From contig JAJPHA010000128.1 of assembly GCA_021325475.1 (NCBI GenBank), positions 1 through 64,000 of the forward strand: 64,000 bases of DNA, in the 5' to 3' direction. The notes under the pieces were generated by a model. It ran no database searches, had not been told where the DNA came from, and saw only the letters and a list, made by a program, of their open reading frames with translations. This DNA comes from Rhodanobacteraceae bacterium (GTDB lineage: Bacteria > Pseudomonadota > Gammaproteobacteria > Xanthomonadales > Rhodanobacteraceae). The translations under genes and the position numbers were made by a program. Shown here piece by piece: positions 45,190 to 53,123 of the stretch. Numbering within the stretch: position 1 is the first letter of the stretch; each line of letters begins with the position of its first letter.

Positions 45190-46578
45190 ATGTTCGAGAC
45201 CCTGAGCCAACGCCTGTCCGCCACCGTCGAGCGTCTGCGCGGCCGCGCGCGGCTGACCGAGGCGAACATCCGCGAGTCGTTGCGCGAGGTGCGCATCGCC
45301 CTGCTCGAGGCCGATGTCGCGTTGCCGGTGGTGCAGGCGCTGATCCAGCGCGTGCAGGCGCGCGCGGTGGGGCAGGAAGTGCTGAAGAGCCTCACGCCCG
45401 GCCAGGCGCTGGTCAAGGTGGTGCGCGACGAGCTCACCGCCGTGATGGGCAGCGCCACGAGCGAGCTCAATCTCCACTGCCCGCCACCGGCGGTGGTGCT
45501 GCTCGCCGGCCTGCAGGGTTCCGGCAAGACCACCAGCGTGGCCAAGCTGGCGAAGTTCCTGAAGGAACGCAAGAAGAAGAAAGTGATGGTGGTGAGCTGC
45601 GACGTGTATCGTCCGGCCGCGATCGAGCAGTTGCGCCTGCTCGCCGAACAGGTGGACGTGCCGTGCCATCCGGCGAGCGCCGATCAGGATCCGATCGCGA
45701 TCGCACGGAGCGCGGTCGATGCGGCGCGCAAGCAGTTCGTCGATGTGCTGTTGGTCGACACCGCCGGCCGGCTCGCCATCGATCAGGCGATGATGGACGA
45801 GATCAAGGCGTTGCAGGCCGCGCTCGCGCCGATCGAAACCCTGTTCGTGGTCGATGCCATGACCGGCCAGGACGCGGCGAACACCGCCAAGGCCTTCGCC
45901 GAGGCATTGCCGCTGACCGGCGTGATCCTGACCAAGACCGACGGCGACGCGCGCGGCGGCGCGGCGCTGTCGGTGCGCTACATCACCGGCCGGCCGATCA
46001 AGTTCATCGGCGTCAGCGAAAAGCCGGACGGCCTCGATGCATTCCATCCCGATCGCCTCGCCCAGCGCATCCTCGGCATGGGCGACGTGCTGTCGCTGGT
46101 CGAGCAGGTCGAGCAGAAGGTCGATCGCGAGAAGGCGGCCAAGCTCGCCGAGAAGGTCATCAAGGGCAAGCGCTTCGACATGAACGACATGCGCGACCAG
46201 TTGCAGCAGATGCTCGGCATGGGCGGCCTGTCGTCGCTGATGGACAAGCTGCCGGGCGTGGGCACTCTGCCGGAGAACGTCAAGTCCCGGATCAACGACC
46301 GCGAACTGGTGCGCATGGTGGCGATCATCAATTCCATGACCAAGCAGGAGCGCCGTCATCCCGACCTGCTCAACGGCTCGCGCAAGGCGCGCATCGCCCG
46401 CGGCTCGGGCACGCAGCCGGCGGACGTCAACCGTCTGCTCAAGCAGTACCTGCAGATGGAGAAGATGATGTCGAAGCTCTCCTCCGGCGGCATCAAGGGC
46501 CTGATGCGGCAGATGAGTGCCGCGATGAAGGGCATGGGCGGCGGCGGTCTGCCGCCGGGCGGCCTGGCGGGACGCTGA
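45190..46578 (+). CDS. ffh: Signal recognition particle protein Ffh
   Basis: A 462-aa SRP54 GTPase that targets membrane proteins co-translationally with 4.5S RNA and FtsY. N domain (1-90), G domain with GLQGSGKTTSVAKLA, DTAGRL and TKTDGDARGG, then the Met-rich M domain with the RNA-binding SGxG-like segment (RGSGTQPADVNRLLKQ). Complete. rpsP normally follows; here an exported three-gene module intervenes. Confidence 0.98.
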   Translation: MFETLSQRLSATVERLRGRARLTEANIRESLREVRIALLEADVALPVVQALIQRVQARAVGQEVLKSLTPGQALVKVVRDELTAVMGSATSELNLHCPPPAVVLLAGLQGSGKTTSVAKLAKFLKERKKKKVMVVSCDVYRPAAIEQLRLLAEQVDVPCHPASADQDPIAIARSAVDAARKQFVDVLLVDTAGRLAIDQAMMDEIKALQAALAPIETLFVVDAMTGQDAANTAKAFAEALPLTGVILTKTDGDARGGAALSVRYITGRPIKFIGVSEKPDGLDAFHPDRLAQRILGMGDVLSLVEQVEQKVDREKAAKLAEKVIKGKRFDMNDMRDQLQQMLGMGGLSSLMDKLPGVGTLPENVKSRINDRELVRMVAIINSMTKQERRHPDLLNGSRKARIARGSGTQPADVNRLLKQYLQMEKMMSKLSSGGIKGLMRQMSAAMKGMGGGGLPPGGLAGR

Positions 46579-46776
46579 GCGATCCCGGCGCGCGGCACGC
46601 CACGTTCGCCGACTCCCCGGCCGCGCGCGATCCTGTCAACCGACGCCACCCCCGCGCGTTGACCTCGCGCGACGGGCCATTCCGCCAATCGGATATCCGT
46701 CACATTCGCGAGCGTTCGCGGGGACTATCTTGCGATGGTGCCGTGCTCGCGGCAGAACCTGGCGAGGGGTGAGTCG

Positions 46777-48558
46777 ATGAAACCGTGGATCCGGGCGCTT
46801 TCCATCTTCCTCACGGCCGCCGTGCCGCTGGCGCAGGCGACGGTGCACGATCACCTGTTCAAGGGCAGCTTCGACATACCGGCCGATGCACCGGCGAGTA
46901 GCAACGACGCCGCGCGCTTTCTCACCCAGGCCACCTTCGGCCCCACGTCGGCCGACATCAATTACCTGATGGCGCAGGGCGTCGGCGAATGGATCGACGA
47001 GCAGCTCGCCAAGCCGACCACGCTGGCCGAGCCGACCGTCGAGGCGGTCTTCAACGCGCGCACCAACGGCGGCCAGGGCGTGAACCAGACGCAACGCCTC
47101 AACCGCCTCTACTGGCAGGCGGTATACGCGCCGGATCAACTGCGTCAGCGCATGGCCTATGCGCTCAGCCAGATCTTCGTCGTCTCCGATCAGTCGAGCG
47201 CGATCAACCAGGACGTCGTGCCGATGACGCACTACTGGGATCTCTTGGCCGGCGACGCCTTCGGCTACTACGGCATCTTGCTCAGCGACGTCACCTACAA
47301 CCCGACCATGGGCAAGTACCTCAACGCGTTCCATAACACGAGGTCGTTTTGCAGCGGCGGCAATTGCACCAGTCCCGACGAGAACTATGCGCGCGAGGTG
47401 ATGCAGTTGTTCTCGATCGGCCTGATCCTGCTCAACATGGATCATTCGCCGGTGCTGAACGGCGGCCAGACGATACCGACCTACGACCAGACCGTGATCA
47501 CCCACACGGCCAAGGTGTTCACCGGTTTCACCTATTCGGATGCGCCGACCAACCCGCCCAACTTCAACTTCGGTGGCGTGACCTTCGCCGGCCAGTACAA
47601 CCCGATGGCCTGCTGGGGTACGGAGCTGTTCCCGGCGAGCAGCAACAACATGAAGCACGACATCACCGGCGACGATGGCACGACCAACACGCCGAAGACG
47701 GTGCTCGGCGGCGCGACGATTCCCGCCAACCAGACCTGCGCGCAGGACGTGGCGGACGAGATCGCCATCATCGCCTCGCACCAGAACGTGGCGCCGTTCA
47801 TTTCCCGGCAGTTGATCCAGCGCTTCGTCAGTAGCAATCCGTCGCCGGCGTACATCCAGCGCGTGGCCAGCGTGTTCGACACGCCGGGCAACGATCTCGG
47901 CGACGTGATCAAGGCGATCCTCACCGACAGCGAGGCGCGCAATCCGCCCGCGTTGCCCACGCCCGGCGTCGGCGCTTGCCCGAGCGGCGGCAATTGCGAC
48001 AGCTACGGCAAGCTGCGCGAGCCGGTGCTGCGCCTGACCGCGATGTGGCGCGCCTTCAACGCCCAGGCGCCGGCGCCGGACGCCTACGGCGAGATCGCGA
48101 TGATCGGCAGCGGCGGTTTCCAGGGCGCGCTGGGACAGAACTTTCTCGAATCGCCCACCGTGTTCAATTTCTATCTGCCGGATTACCAGTTGCCGGGCGT
48201 GTTCGCCGACAACAATCTGTATTCGCCGGAATTCCAGATCACCAACGCCTCCAGCACCTACACCACGGCGAACCTGTACGACAGCTTCATCGCCAAGGCG
48301 TATCAGGGCATGACCAATCCGCCGACGAACCGTCCGCTGATCGATCTGTCGTCGCTCACCGCCAATGTCGGCAATCCGTCGGCGATGGTGGCGACGATCA
48401 ACGCCAATATGCTGTACGGCACGATGTCGCCGAGCATGAGCGCACGCCTGACGACGATGCTGACGAGCCTGGCGAGCGCGAATGCGTCGGCGCAGGAACA
48501 GGCCTGGTCGCTGATCTACGTGACCATGCTCTCGCCCGAATACGCCACCCAGCGCTGA
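46777..48558 (+). CDS. DUF1800 exported protein
   Basis: A 593-aa protein with a Sec signal (about 1-20). It matches DUF1800: AARFLTQATFGPT at about 46-58, RQRMAYALSQIFVVS, NYAREVMQLFSIGL, and QLIQRFVSSNPSPAYIQRVASVF. Biochemical function unknown; the family is almost always next to DUF1501. A good GAGGGGTGAG ribosome site precedes the ATG at 46777. The DUF1501 gene follows after 10 bp. Confidence 0.9.
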   Translation: MKPWIRALSIFLTAAVPLAQATVHDHLFKGSFDIPADAPASSNDAARFLTQATFGPTSADINYLMAQGVGEWIDEQLAKPTTLAEPTVEAVFNARTNGGQGVNQTQRLNRLYWQAVYAPDQLRQRMAYALSQIFVVSDQSSAINQDVVPMTHYWDLLAGDAFGYYGILLSDVTYNPTMGKYLNAFHNTRSFCSGGNCTSPDENYAREVMQLFSIGLILLNMDHSPVLNGGQTIPTYDQTVITHTAKVFTGFTYSDAPTNPPNFNFGGVTFAGQYNPMACWGTELFPASSNNMKHDITGDDGTTNTPKTVLGGATIPANQTCAQDVADEIAIIASHQNVAPFISRQLIQRFVSSNPSPAYIQRVASVFDTPGNDLGDVIKAILTDSEARNPPALPTPGVGACPSGGNCDSYGKLREPVLRLTAMWRAFNAQAPAPDAYGEIAMIGSGGFQGALGQNFLESPTVFNFYLPDYQLPGVFADNNLYSPEFQITNASSTYTTANLYDSFIAKAYQGMTNPPTNRPLIDLSSLTANVGNPSAMVATINANMLYGTMSPSMSARLTTMLTSLASANASAQEQAWSLIYVTMLSPEYATQR

Positions 48559-48568
48559 GGAGGCCGCC

Positions 48569-50113
48569 ATGAGTCCCGCACGCAATTCCCGCCGCGATTT
48601 TCTGCGCAAGGTCGCCTGCCTCGCCTGCAGCGGCGGCGCGAGCGCGCTGCTCCCGCAACTGCGCATGATCGGCACGGCGATGGCCGCCGGCCCGCTGTCC
48701 GGCTACAAGGCGCTGGTCTGCATCTACCTCGCCGGCGGCAACGATTCGTGGAACCTGCTGGTGCCCTACGACAGCAACGGCACGAATCTGCGCTACGACG
48801 TCTACATGAACGCGCGCAACGGCGTGTTCAGCGGCTCGAACACCGATGGCCTGGCGCTGGCGCGGCCGTCCCCGGGCGATCCCCAGATCGTCACCGACAC
48901 CAACGACGGCAACAACGCGACGAACCGGTACTTCCTGCATCCGAGCCTCACCAATCTGGCGAGCATCTATCGGTCGAACAAGCTCGCCTTCGCGATCAAC
49001 GTCGGCACGCTGGTCAAACCGATCAACATGGTCGATTACAACCAGAGTGCAAGCAACCGGCCGCCGCAGTTGTTCTCGCACGCCGACCAGACCAACCTCT
49101 GGCACCAGGGCAACACGAGTGCCAACTCGAGCCTCGGCTGGGGCGGGCTGTGTGCCGACGACTTGCAGGCGCAGGGGGCGAATCTCACCACCTCGCCGCA
49201 GTTGTCGCTGTGCGTCTCGGTGGCGGGTTCGAACCGCTTCGAGGTCGGCAACGTGGTCAACAATCCGTATCAGCTTTCCTCGAGCGGCTTGACCAACCTC
49301 GCGGACATGTGCAACAGCGGCTCCTGTTCGGCGACCCGGACCGCGCGCGACAGCGCGCTCAACGATCTGCTCGCCGCCACCTACGCCAGCGATTTCGCCG
49401 CGCAGTACGCCGGCATCTTCGGGCAGGGTCGCGCCTTGTACTCGTTGCTGAGTCCCGACCTCGGCCAGGGCACCTACGCGGTGTCCACGATCTTCCCGAA
49501 CACGACACTCGGCAACCAGCTCAAGATCGTCGCCGAGATGATCAAGCTGTGCAATCCGGTCACGGGCAAGGGCTACGCCTCGCGGCAGATCTTCTTCGTG
49601 CAGCTCGGCGGATTCGATCTGCATTCCGGCGAGATGTCGACCAACGTCAACAGCACCACCGATCACGCCGGCCTGCTGACGCAGCTCGATCAGGCGGTCG
49701 CCGCGTTCTGGACCGAGATGGGTGCGCAGGGCATGCAGAACAACGTCACCGCCTTCACCATGACCGAGTTCGCGCGCACGCTGCAATCGAACGGCGCCGG
49801 TTCCGATCACGCCTGGGGCGGCATCCAGTTCGCGCTGGGCGGCGCGGTCAACGGCGGCGCGCTCTACACCAAGGGTTCGGGCTCGAACGGCAAGGGCATC
49901 GACGGCGCGTTTCCGAATCTGGCCTACGGGTCGATGTCGAACCCGAATCCGAATGCGTTCTCGCGCGGCCAGCTCATTCCGGGCATTGCCGTCGAACAAT
50001 ACGCCGCCACCTTCGCCAAGTGGATGGACGTGACGAACGGCAACCTCAACACGATCTTCCCGAACCTGCCCAACTTCCCCGGCGGCACGCTCGGCTTCCT
50101 GCCGGCGGCCTGA
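48569..50113 (+). CDS. DUF1501 Tat-exported protein
   Basis: A 514-aa protein with a twin-arginine signal (SRRDFLRKVACLACSGG, about 7-23), so it is exported folded. DUF1501 is related to sulfatases/alkaline phosphatases: YLAGGNDSWNLLVPYD opens the fold, LGGFDLHSGE and FTMTEFARTLQSNGAGSDHAWGG carry the conserved Asp/His residues. Function is unknown. It is co-transcribed with DUF1800 and the cytochrome-like gene (5-bp gap). Confidence 0.9.
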   Translation: MSPARNSRRDFLRKVACLACSGGASALLPQLRMIGTAMAAGPLSGYKALVCIYLAGGNDSWNLLVPYDSNGTNLRYDVYMNARNGVFSGSNTDGLALARPSPGDPQIVTDTNDGNNATNRYFLHPSLTNLASIYRSNKLAFAINVGTLVKPINMVDYNQSASNRPPQLFSHADQTNLWHQGNTSANSSLGWGGLCADDLQAQGANLTTSPQLSLCVSVAGSNRFEVGNVVNNPYQLSSSGLTNLADMCNSGSCSATRTARDSALNDLLAATYASDFAAQYAGIFGQGRALYSLLSPDLGQGTYAVSTIFPNTTLGNQLKIVAEMIKLCNPVTGKGYASRQIFFVQLGGFDLHSGEMSTNVNSTTDHAGLLTQLDQAVAAFWTEMGAQGMQNNVTAFTMTEFARTLQSNGAGSDHAWGGIQFALGGAVNGGALYTKGSGSNGKGIDGAFPNLAYGSMSNPNPNAFSRGQLIPGIAVEQYAATFAKWMDVTNGNLNTIFPNLPNFPGGTLGFLPAA

Positions 50114-50118
50114 GCGCC

Positions 50119-50700
50119 ATGCCGCGCGCGGATCGATTGCGTCGCCGGCGTGGCGCGGAGGCGTGCGTGACGCTCACGGCCATCGCCGGCGCCGTGCTCG
50201 GTCTGATCGTGACGCTGCCGGCGGCGAGCACGACGCCGAGCGGTTGCACCAGCATCGCCGACATTCCGCCCACCTACAGCGGCATCCAGTTCGGTGCGGC
50301 GATCGAGGGCATCTTCACCAACTTCAACGGCATGGGAAACGGCTGTACCGACTGCCATACGACGAACGGCGGGACCAACACACCTTCCGGTTACCTCAAC
50401 CTCGATCCGAGCGAAACCTCGCCGTGGACCAATCTCGTCAACGTGGAAAGTCCGATGTATCCGGGCTTGATCTATGTCGTGCCGAATCGCCCCGAGCAAA
50501 GCCTGCTGTTCCAGAAGGTCAATTGCGATGTTCCCGGCGGTGGCGGCCGCATGCCGGATCATGGCTATCCGGATGGCATGACCACGCTCAGCCCCTACCA
50601 GCAGGCATTGATCTACGACTGGATCGCCGAGGGTGCGCCCGCCGGCACGACCGACGGCATCTTCCGCAACGGTTTCGACGTCCGTGGTTTCGCGCAGTAG
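50119..50700 (+). CDS. Exported cytochrome-c-like protein with IFRNGFD tail
   Basis: A 193-aa protein. A basic N-terminus and hydrophobic helix (about 15-37) form a signal or anchor. CTDCH (near 75) is a single CxxCH haem c site, followed by SPMYPGLIYVVPNRPEQSLLFQKV and RMPDHGYP, in which a Met could be the distal ligand, as in planctomycete-type cytochromes. It ends in GIFRNGFDVRGFAQ, a tail of the IFxxGF type seen in secreted Xanthomonadales proteins. It may take or pass electrons for the DUF1501/DUF1800 pair; this is inference. Confidence 0.75.
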   Translation: MPRADRLRRRRGAEACVTLTAIAGAVLGLIVTLPAASTTPSGCTSIADIPPTYSGIQFGAAIEGIFTNFNGMGNGCTDCHTTNGGTNTPSGYLNLDPSETSPWTNLVNVESPMYPGLIYVVPNRPEQSLLFQKVNCDVPGGGGRMPDHGYPDGMTTLSPYQQALIYDWIAEGAPAGTTDGIFRNGFDVRGFAQ

Positions 50701-50752
50701 CTGCGGGGTGGCCGCCAAGCCGTTGAGTCGCTGCAATTTTCTCCGATTCTGC

Positions 50753-50758
50753 TAGAAT
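50753..50758 (+). promoter_or_regulatory. -10 box of the rpsP operon
   Basis: TAGAAT about 80 bp before rpsP. A TTGAGT lies at 50723 but the spacing (24 bp) is too long for a standard promoter. Confidence 0.35.
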
Positions 50759-50836
50759 ACCGCGCTTCTCGCGGCCGCCCGCGACGTGCAGGTACCGGCG
50801 GCCGGATGAACGTTGTCCATCTTCGAGTACACAACC

Positions 50837-51094
50837 ATGGTCAAGATTCGCCTGTCCCGGGGCGGCGCCAAGGGGCGTCCGTTCTATCACATCGTCGTGG
50901 CCGACCAGCGCAAGGCGCGCGACGGCCGCAAGATCGAGCGTCTGGGTTTCTACAATCCGGTCGCGTCCGGCAAGGAAGTGCGGCTGCAGCTCGACACCGA
51001 GAAGGTGAAGGCGTGGGTCGCCAAGGGCGCGCAGATGACCGACAAGGTGCGCCTGCTGATGAAGGAAGCGAGCAAGCAGGCCCGCGCGGCCTGA
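50837..51094 (+). CDS. rpsP: 30S ribosomal protein S16
   Basis: An 85-aa assembly protein of the 30S body. [23 protein letters not shown] and [12 protein letters not shown] are invariant blocks. ATG at 50837; the ORF-track start eight codons upstream is not family-like. It opens the rpsP-rimM-trmD-rplS operon. Confidence 0.98.
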   Translation: MVKIRLSRGGAKGRPFYHIVVADQRKARDGRKIERLGFYNPVASGKEVRLQLDTEKVKAWVAKGAQMTDKVRLLMKEASKQARAA

Positions 51095-51108
51095 AGCCGC
51101 CGCGCGCC

Positions 51109-51618
51109 GTGACGGCCGACAAGCGGGTTCTGATCGGCAGAGTCGTCGGCGTGTACGGGGTGCACGGCTGGGTGCGGCTGGAATCGTATACCGAGCCGCG
51201 CACGCGGATTTTTTCCTACCAACCGTGGCAGGTAGCGAGCACGCGCGGCGAAGCGGAAATCGCCGGCGCGCACGGGCGGGCGCAGGGCAGGGGACTGATC
51301 GGCAAGCTGCCCGGCTGCGAGGATCGCGATGCGGCGGCGGCGCTGGTGGGGGCGACGATCCACGTGCCGCGTGCGGCCTTGCCGCCACCGCGCCACGGCG
51401 AGTTCTACTGGACCGATCTCGAGGGACTGGAGGTGGCGACCGTGCAGGGCGTGGCGTTGGGGCGAGTCAGTCACCTGTTCGCCACCGGTGCGAACGACGT
51501 CCTCGTGGTGCGCGACGGTGCGCGCGAACGCCTGATCCCGTTCGTGCCGGAACGCTACGTGCGCGAGGTGGATCTGGTGCGGGGTCGCCTGGTGGTCGAT
51601 TGGGATCCGGACTTTTGA
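51109..51618 (+). CDS. rimM: Ribosome maturation factor RimM
   Basis: A 169-aa protein for 16S processing that binds S19. RimM N-domain (VLIGRVVGVYGVHGWVRLESYT) and PRC-barrel (EFYWTDLEGLEV) with RLIPFVPERYVREVDL at the end. There is no ATG; GTG at 51109 gives the usual start. An AT-rich patch near 51184-51220 covers SYTEP and RIFSYQ. Confidence 0.95.
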   Translation: MTADKRVLIGRVVGVYGVHGWVRLESYTEPRTRIFSYQPWQVASTRGEAEIAGAHGRAQGRGLIGKLPGCEDRDAAAALVGATIHVPRAALPPPRHGEFYWTDLEGLEVATVQGVALGRVSHLFATGANDVLVVRDGARERLIPFVPERYVREVDLVRGRLVVDWDPDF

Positions 51619-51654
51619 TCGGAACATCGCCGGTCGGATGCCGGCCCGAACGCC

Positions 51655-52395
51655 ATGCGCATCGACGTCGTCACGCTGTTTCCGGATCTGATCGCGCACT
51701 GCGCGGCGGCGGGCGTGGTGGGCCGGGCGCAGGAGCGCGGGCTGTTGCAGGTGGTGGCGTGGAATCCGCGCGACTACACCAGCGACCCGTACCGCCGCGT
51801 CGACGAGCGGCCGTTCGGCGGCGGGCCGGGCATGGTGATGCTGATCGATCCGTTGCGTGCGGCGCTCGCCGCGGCGCGCGCGGCGGCGGCGGAGGCGGCG
51901 CCGGTGATTTATCTGAGCCCGCAGGGCGCGCGCCTGAATCAGGCCAGGGTGCGGGAACTCGCGCAACGGCCACGCCTGATTCTGCTGTGCGGGCGTTACG
52001 AGGGGGTCGACGAGCGCCTGCTCGAGCATGAAGTGGACGAGGAGATTTCCATCGGCGACTACGTGCTTTCGGGCGGCGAACTGGCGGCGGCGGTGCTGAT
52101 CGACGCGATCGGCCGGCTGCAGGAAGGCGCGTTGAACGATGCGGAGTCCGCCGCGCAGGATTCGTTTTCCGACGGTCTGCTCGACTGCCCGCATTACACC
52201 CGTCCCGAGCGTCACGAATTGGGTGTGGTGCCGCCGGTGCTGCTGTCCGGCGACCACGCCGCGATCCGGCGCTGGCGGCGCAAACAGGCCCTGGGGCGCA
52301 CCTGGCAGCGTCGCCCGGACCTGCTGGCAGGGCGCCAGTTGGAACCGGAAGATCAAAAACTTTTGCTTGAGTTTCAAGAAGATACGAAAATTTAA
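51655..52395 (+). CDS. trmD: tRNA (guanine37-N1)-methyltransferase
   Basis: A 246-aa SPOUT methyltransferase that makes m1G37 and prevents frameshifting. [25 protein letters not shown] and the trefoil-knot segment [13 protein letters not shown]...[13 protein letters not shown] are intact. The last 17 codons ([15 protein letters not shown]) are abruptly AT-rich compared with the rest of the gene and merge into the rplS promoter region. Confidence 0.97.
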   Translation: MRIDVVTLFPDLIAHCAAAGVVGRAQERGLLQVVAWNPRDYTSDPYRRVDERPFGGGPGMVMLIDPLRAALAAARAAAAEAAPVIYLSPQGARLNQARVRELAQRPRLILLCGRYEGVDERLLEHEVDEEISIGDYVLSGGELAAAVLIDAIGRLQEGALNDAESAAQDSFSDGLLDCPHYTRPERHELGVVPPVLLSGDHAAIRRWRRKQALGRTWQRRPDLLAGRQLEPEDQKLLLEFQEDTKI

Positions 52396-52428
52396 TGAAA
52401 TCGGCCCTAAATCCGGGCGAAGTCCGCG

Positions 52429-52434
52429 TATAAT
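52429..52434 (+). promoter_or_regulatory. -10 box of rplS
   Basis: TATAAT 21 bp before the rplS ATG, giving L19 a second promoter inside the operon. No clear -35. Confidence 0.5.
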
Positions 52435-52455
52435 TTCCATCCATCGGTGAGTGCC

Positions 52456-52818
52456 ATGAACATCCTGCAGAAATTCGAAGCTGAACAGATCACGCGAACC
52501 TTGCCCGAATTCGGGCCGGGCGACACGGTGGTCGTCAACGTCAAGGTGAAGGAAGGCAACCGCGAGCGCGTGCAGGCCTACGAAGGCATCTGCATCGCGA
52601 AAAAGAACGCCGGGCTCAATTCCGCTTTCACCGTGCGCAAGATTTCGCATGGCACCGGAGTCGAGCGCGTGTTCCAGGCGCACAGCCCGGCGATCGAGTC
52701 GGTGACCGTCAAGCGTCGCGGCAAGGTTCGCGGCGCCAAGCTCTATTACCTGCGTCAGTTGGAAGGCAAGGCCGCGCGCATCCAGGAAGACCTGGCCAAG
52801 CACGCCGGCGACGAATAA
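52456..52818 (+). CDS. rplS: 50S ribosomal protein L19
   Basis: A 120-aa protein at the 30S-50S interface. [26 protein letters not shown] and [18 protein letters not shown] are family blocks. ATG at 52456 rather than the upstream GTG of the ORF track. Followed by a strong hairpin terminator. Confidence 0.98.
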   Translation: MNILQKFEAEQITRTLPEFGPGDTVVVNVKVKEGNRERVQAYEGICIAKKNAGLNSAFTVRKISHGTGVERVFQAHSPAIESVTVKRRGKVRGAKLYYLRQLEGKAARIQEDLAKHAGDE

Positions 52819-52873
52819 GCCTAAGGACAACCTCTCCATCTTGGAGCATCGAGTCGCGTCTTTGCTCCTCGTC

Positions 52874-52910
52874 CAAAGCGACCGTCGGCAACGGCGGTCG
52901 CTTTGTCTTT
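52874..52910 (+). terminator. Intrinsic terminator after rplS
   Basis: A perfect 11-bp stem CAAAGCGACCG / CGGTCGCTTTG with a 10-nt loop, followed by TCTTT. Confidence 0.8.
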
Positions 52911-52913
52911 ATG

Positions 52914-52955
52914 GGGAGTGGGCTGAGGGCTGAGGGCTGAGGGCCGAGGGCTGAA
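52914..52955 (+). repeat. Heptamer array: module A then inverted module C
   Basis: GGGAGTG, then GGCTGAG x3, GGCCGAG and GGCTGAA (the reverse complement of GCCCTCR in another register). All period 7. Confidence 0.85.
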
Positions 52956-52980
52956 TGGCGCGCCTTTTCCCATTTCCGTT

Positions 52981-53005
52981 CACCGCTGACCGCTCACTGC
53001 TCACG
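52981..53005 (+). repeat. Heptamer array: inverted module B
   Basis: CACCGCT, GACCGCT, CACTGCT, then partial CACGG. It matches the inverted B module at 35545. Confidence 0.75.
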
Positions 53006-53123
53006 GTTCTCGGACGGCCGAGCGAGTATGAGCGTCTGGCGCGACATCCGTGCGCGGCTTGAATTCGCGATGGACTGTCCCTATCCGCCGGAAATCGGCG
53101 TCCGCAGTTCAGGAACGAAACCC

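Larger units (their letters stand above)
52819..53123. other. rplS-htpG intergenic region
   Basis: 305 bp holding the rplS terminator and a full set of inverted heptamer modules. From 53028 an in-frame extension of htpG is open (32 codons from an ATG), but it is not family-like. No further gene or clear promoter seen. Confidence 0.5.

Noticed and set aside
53028-53123. Longer HtpG start with 32 extra residues
   Set aside because: The extension is not family-like and lacks a better ribosome site; MTSATETRKF matches the normal N-terminus.
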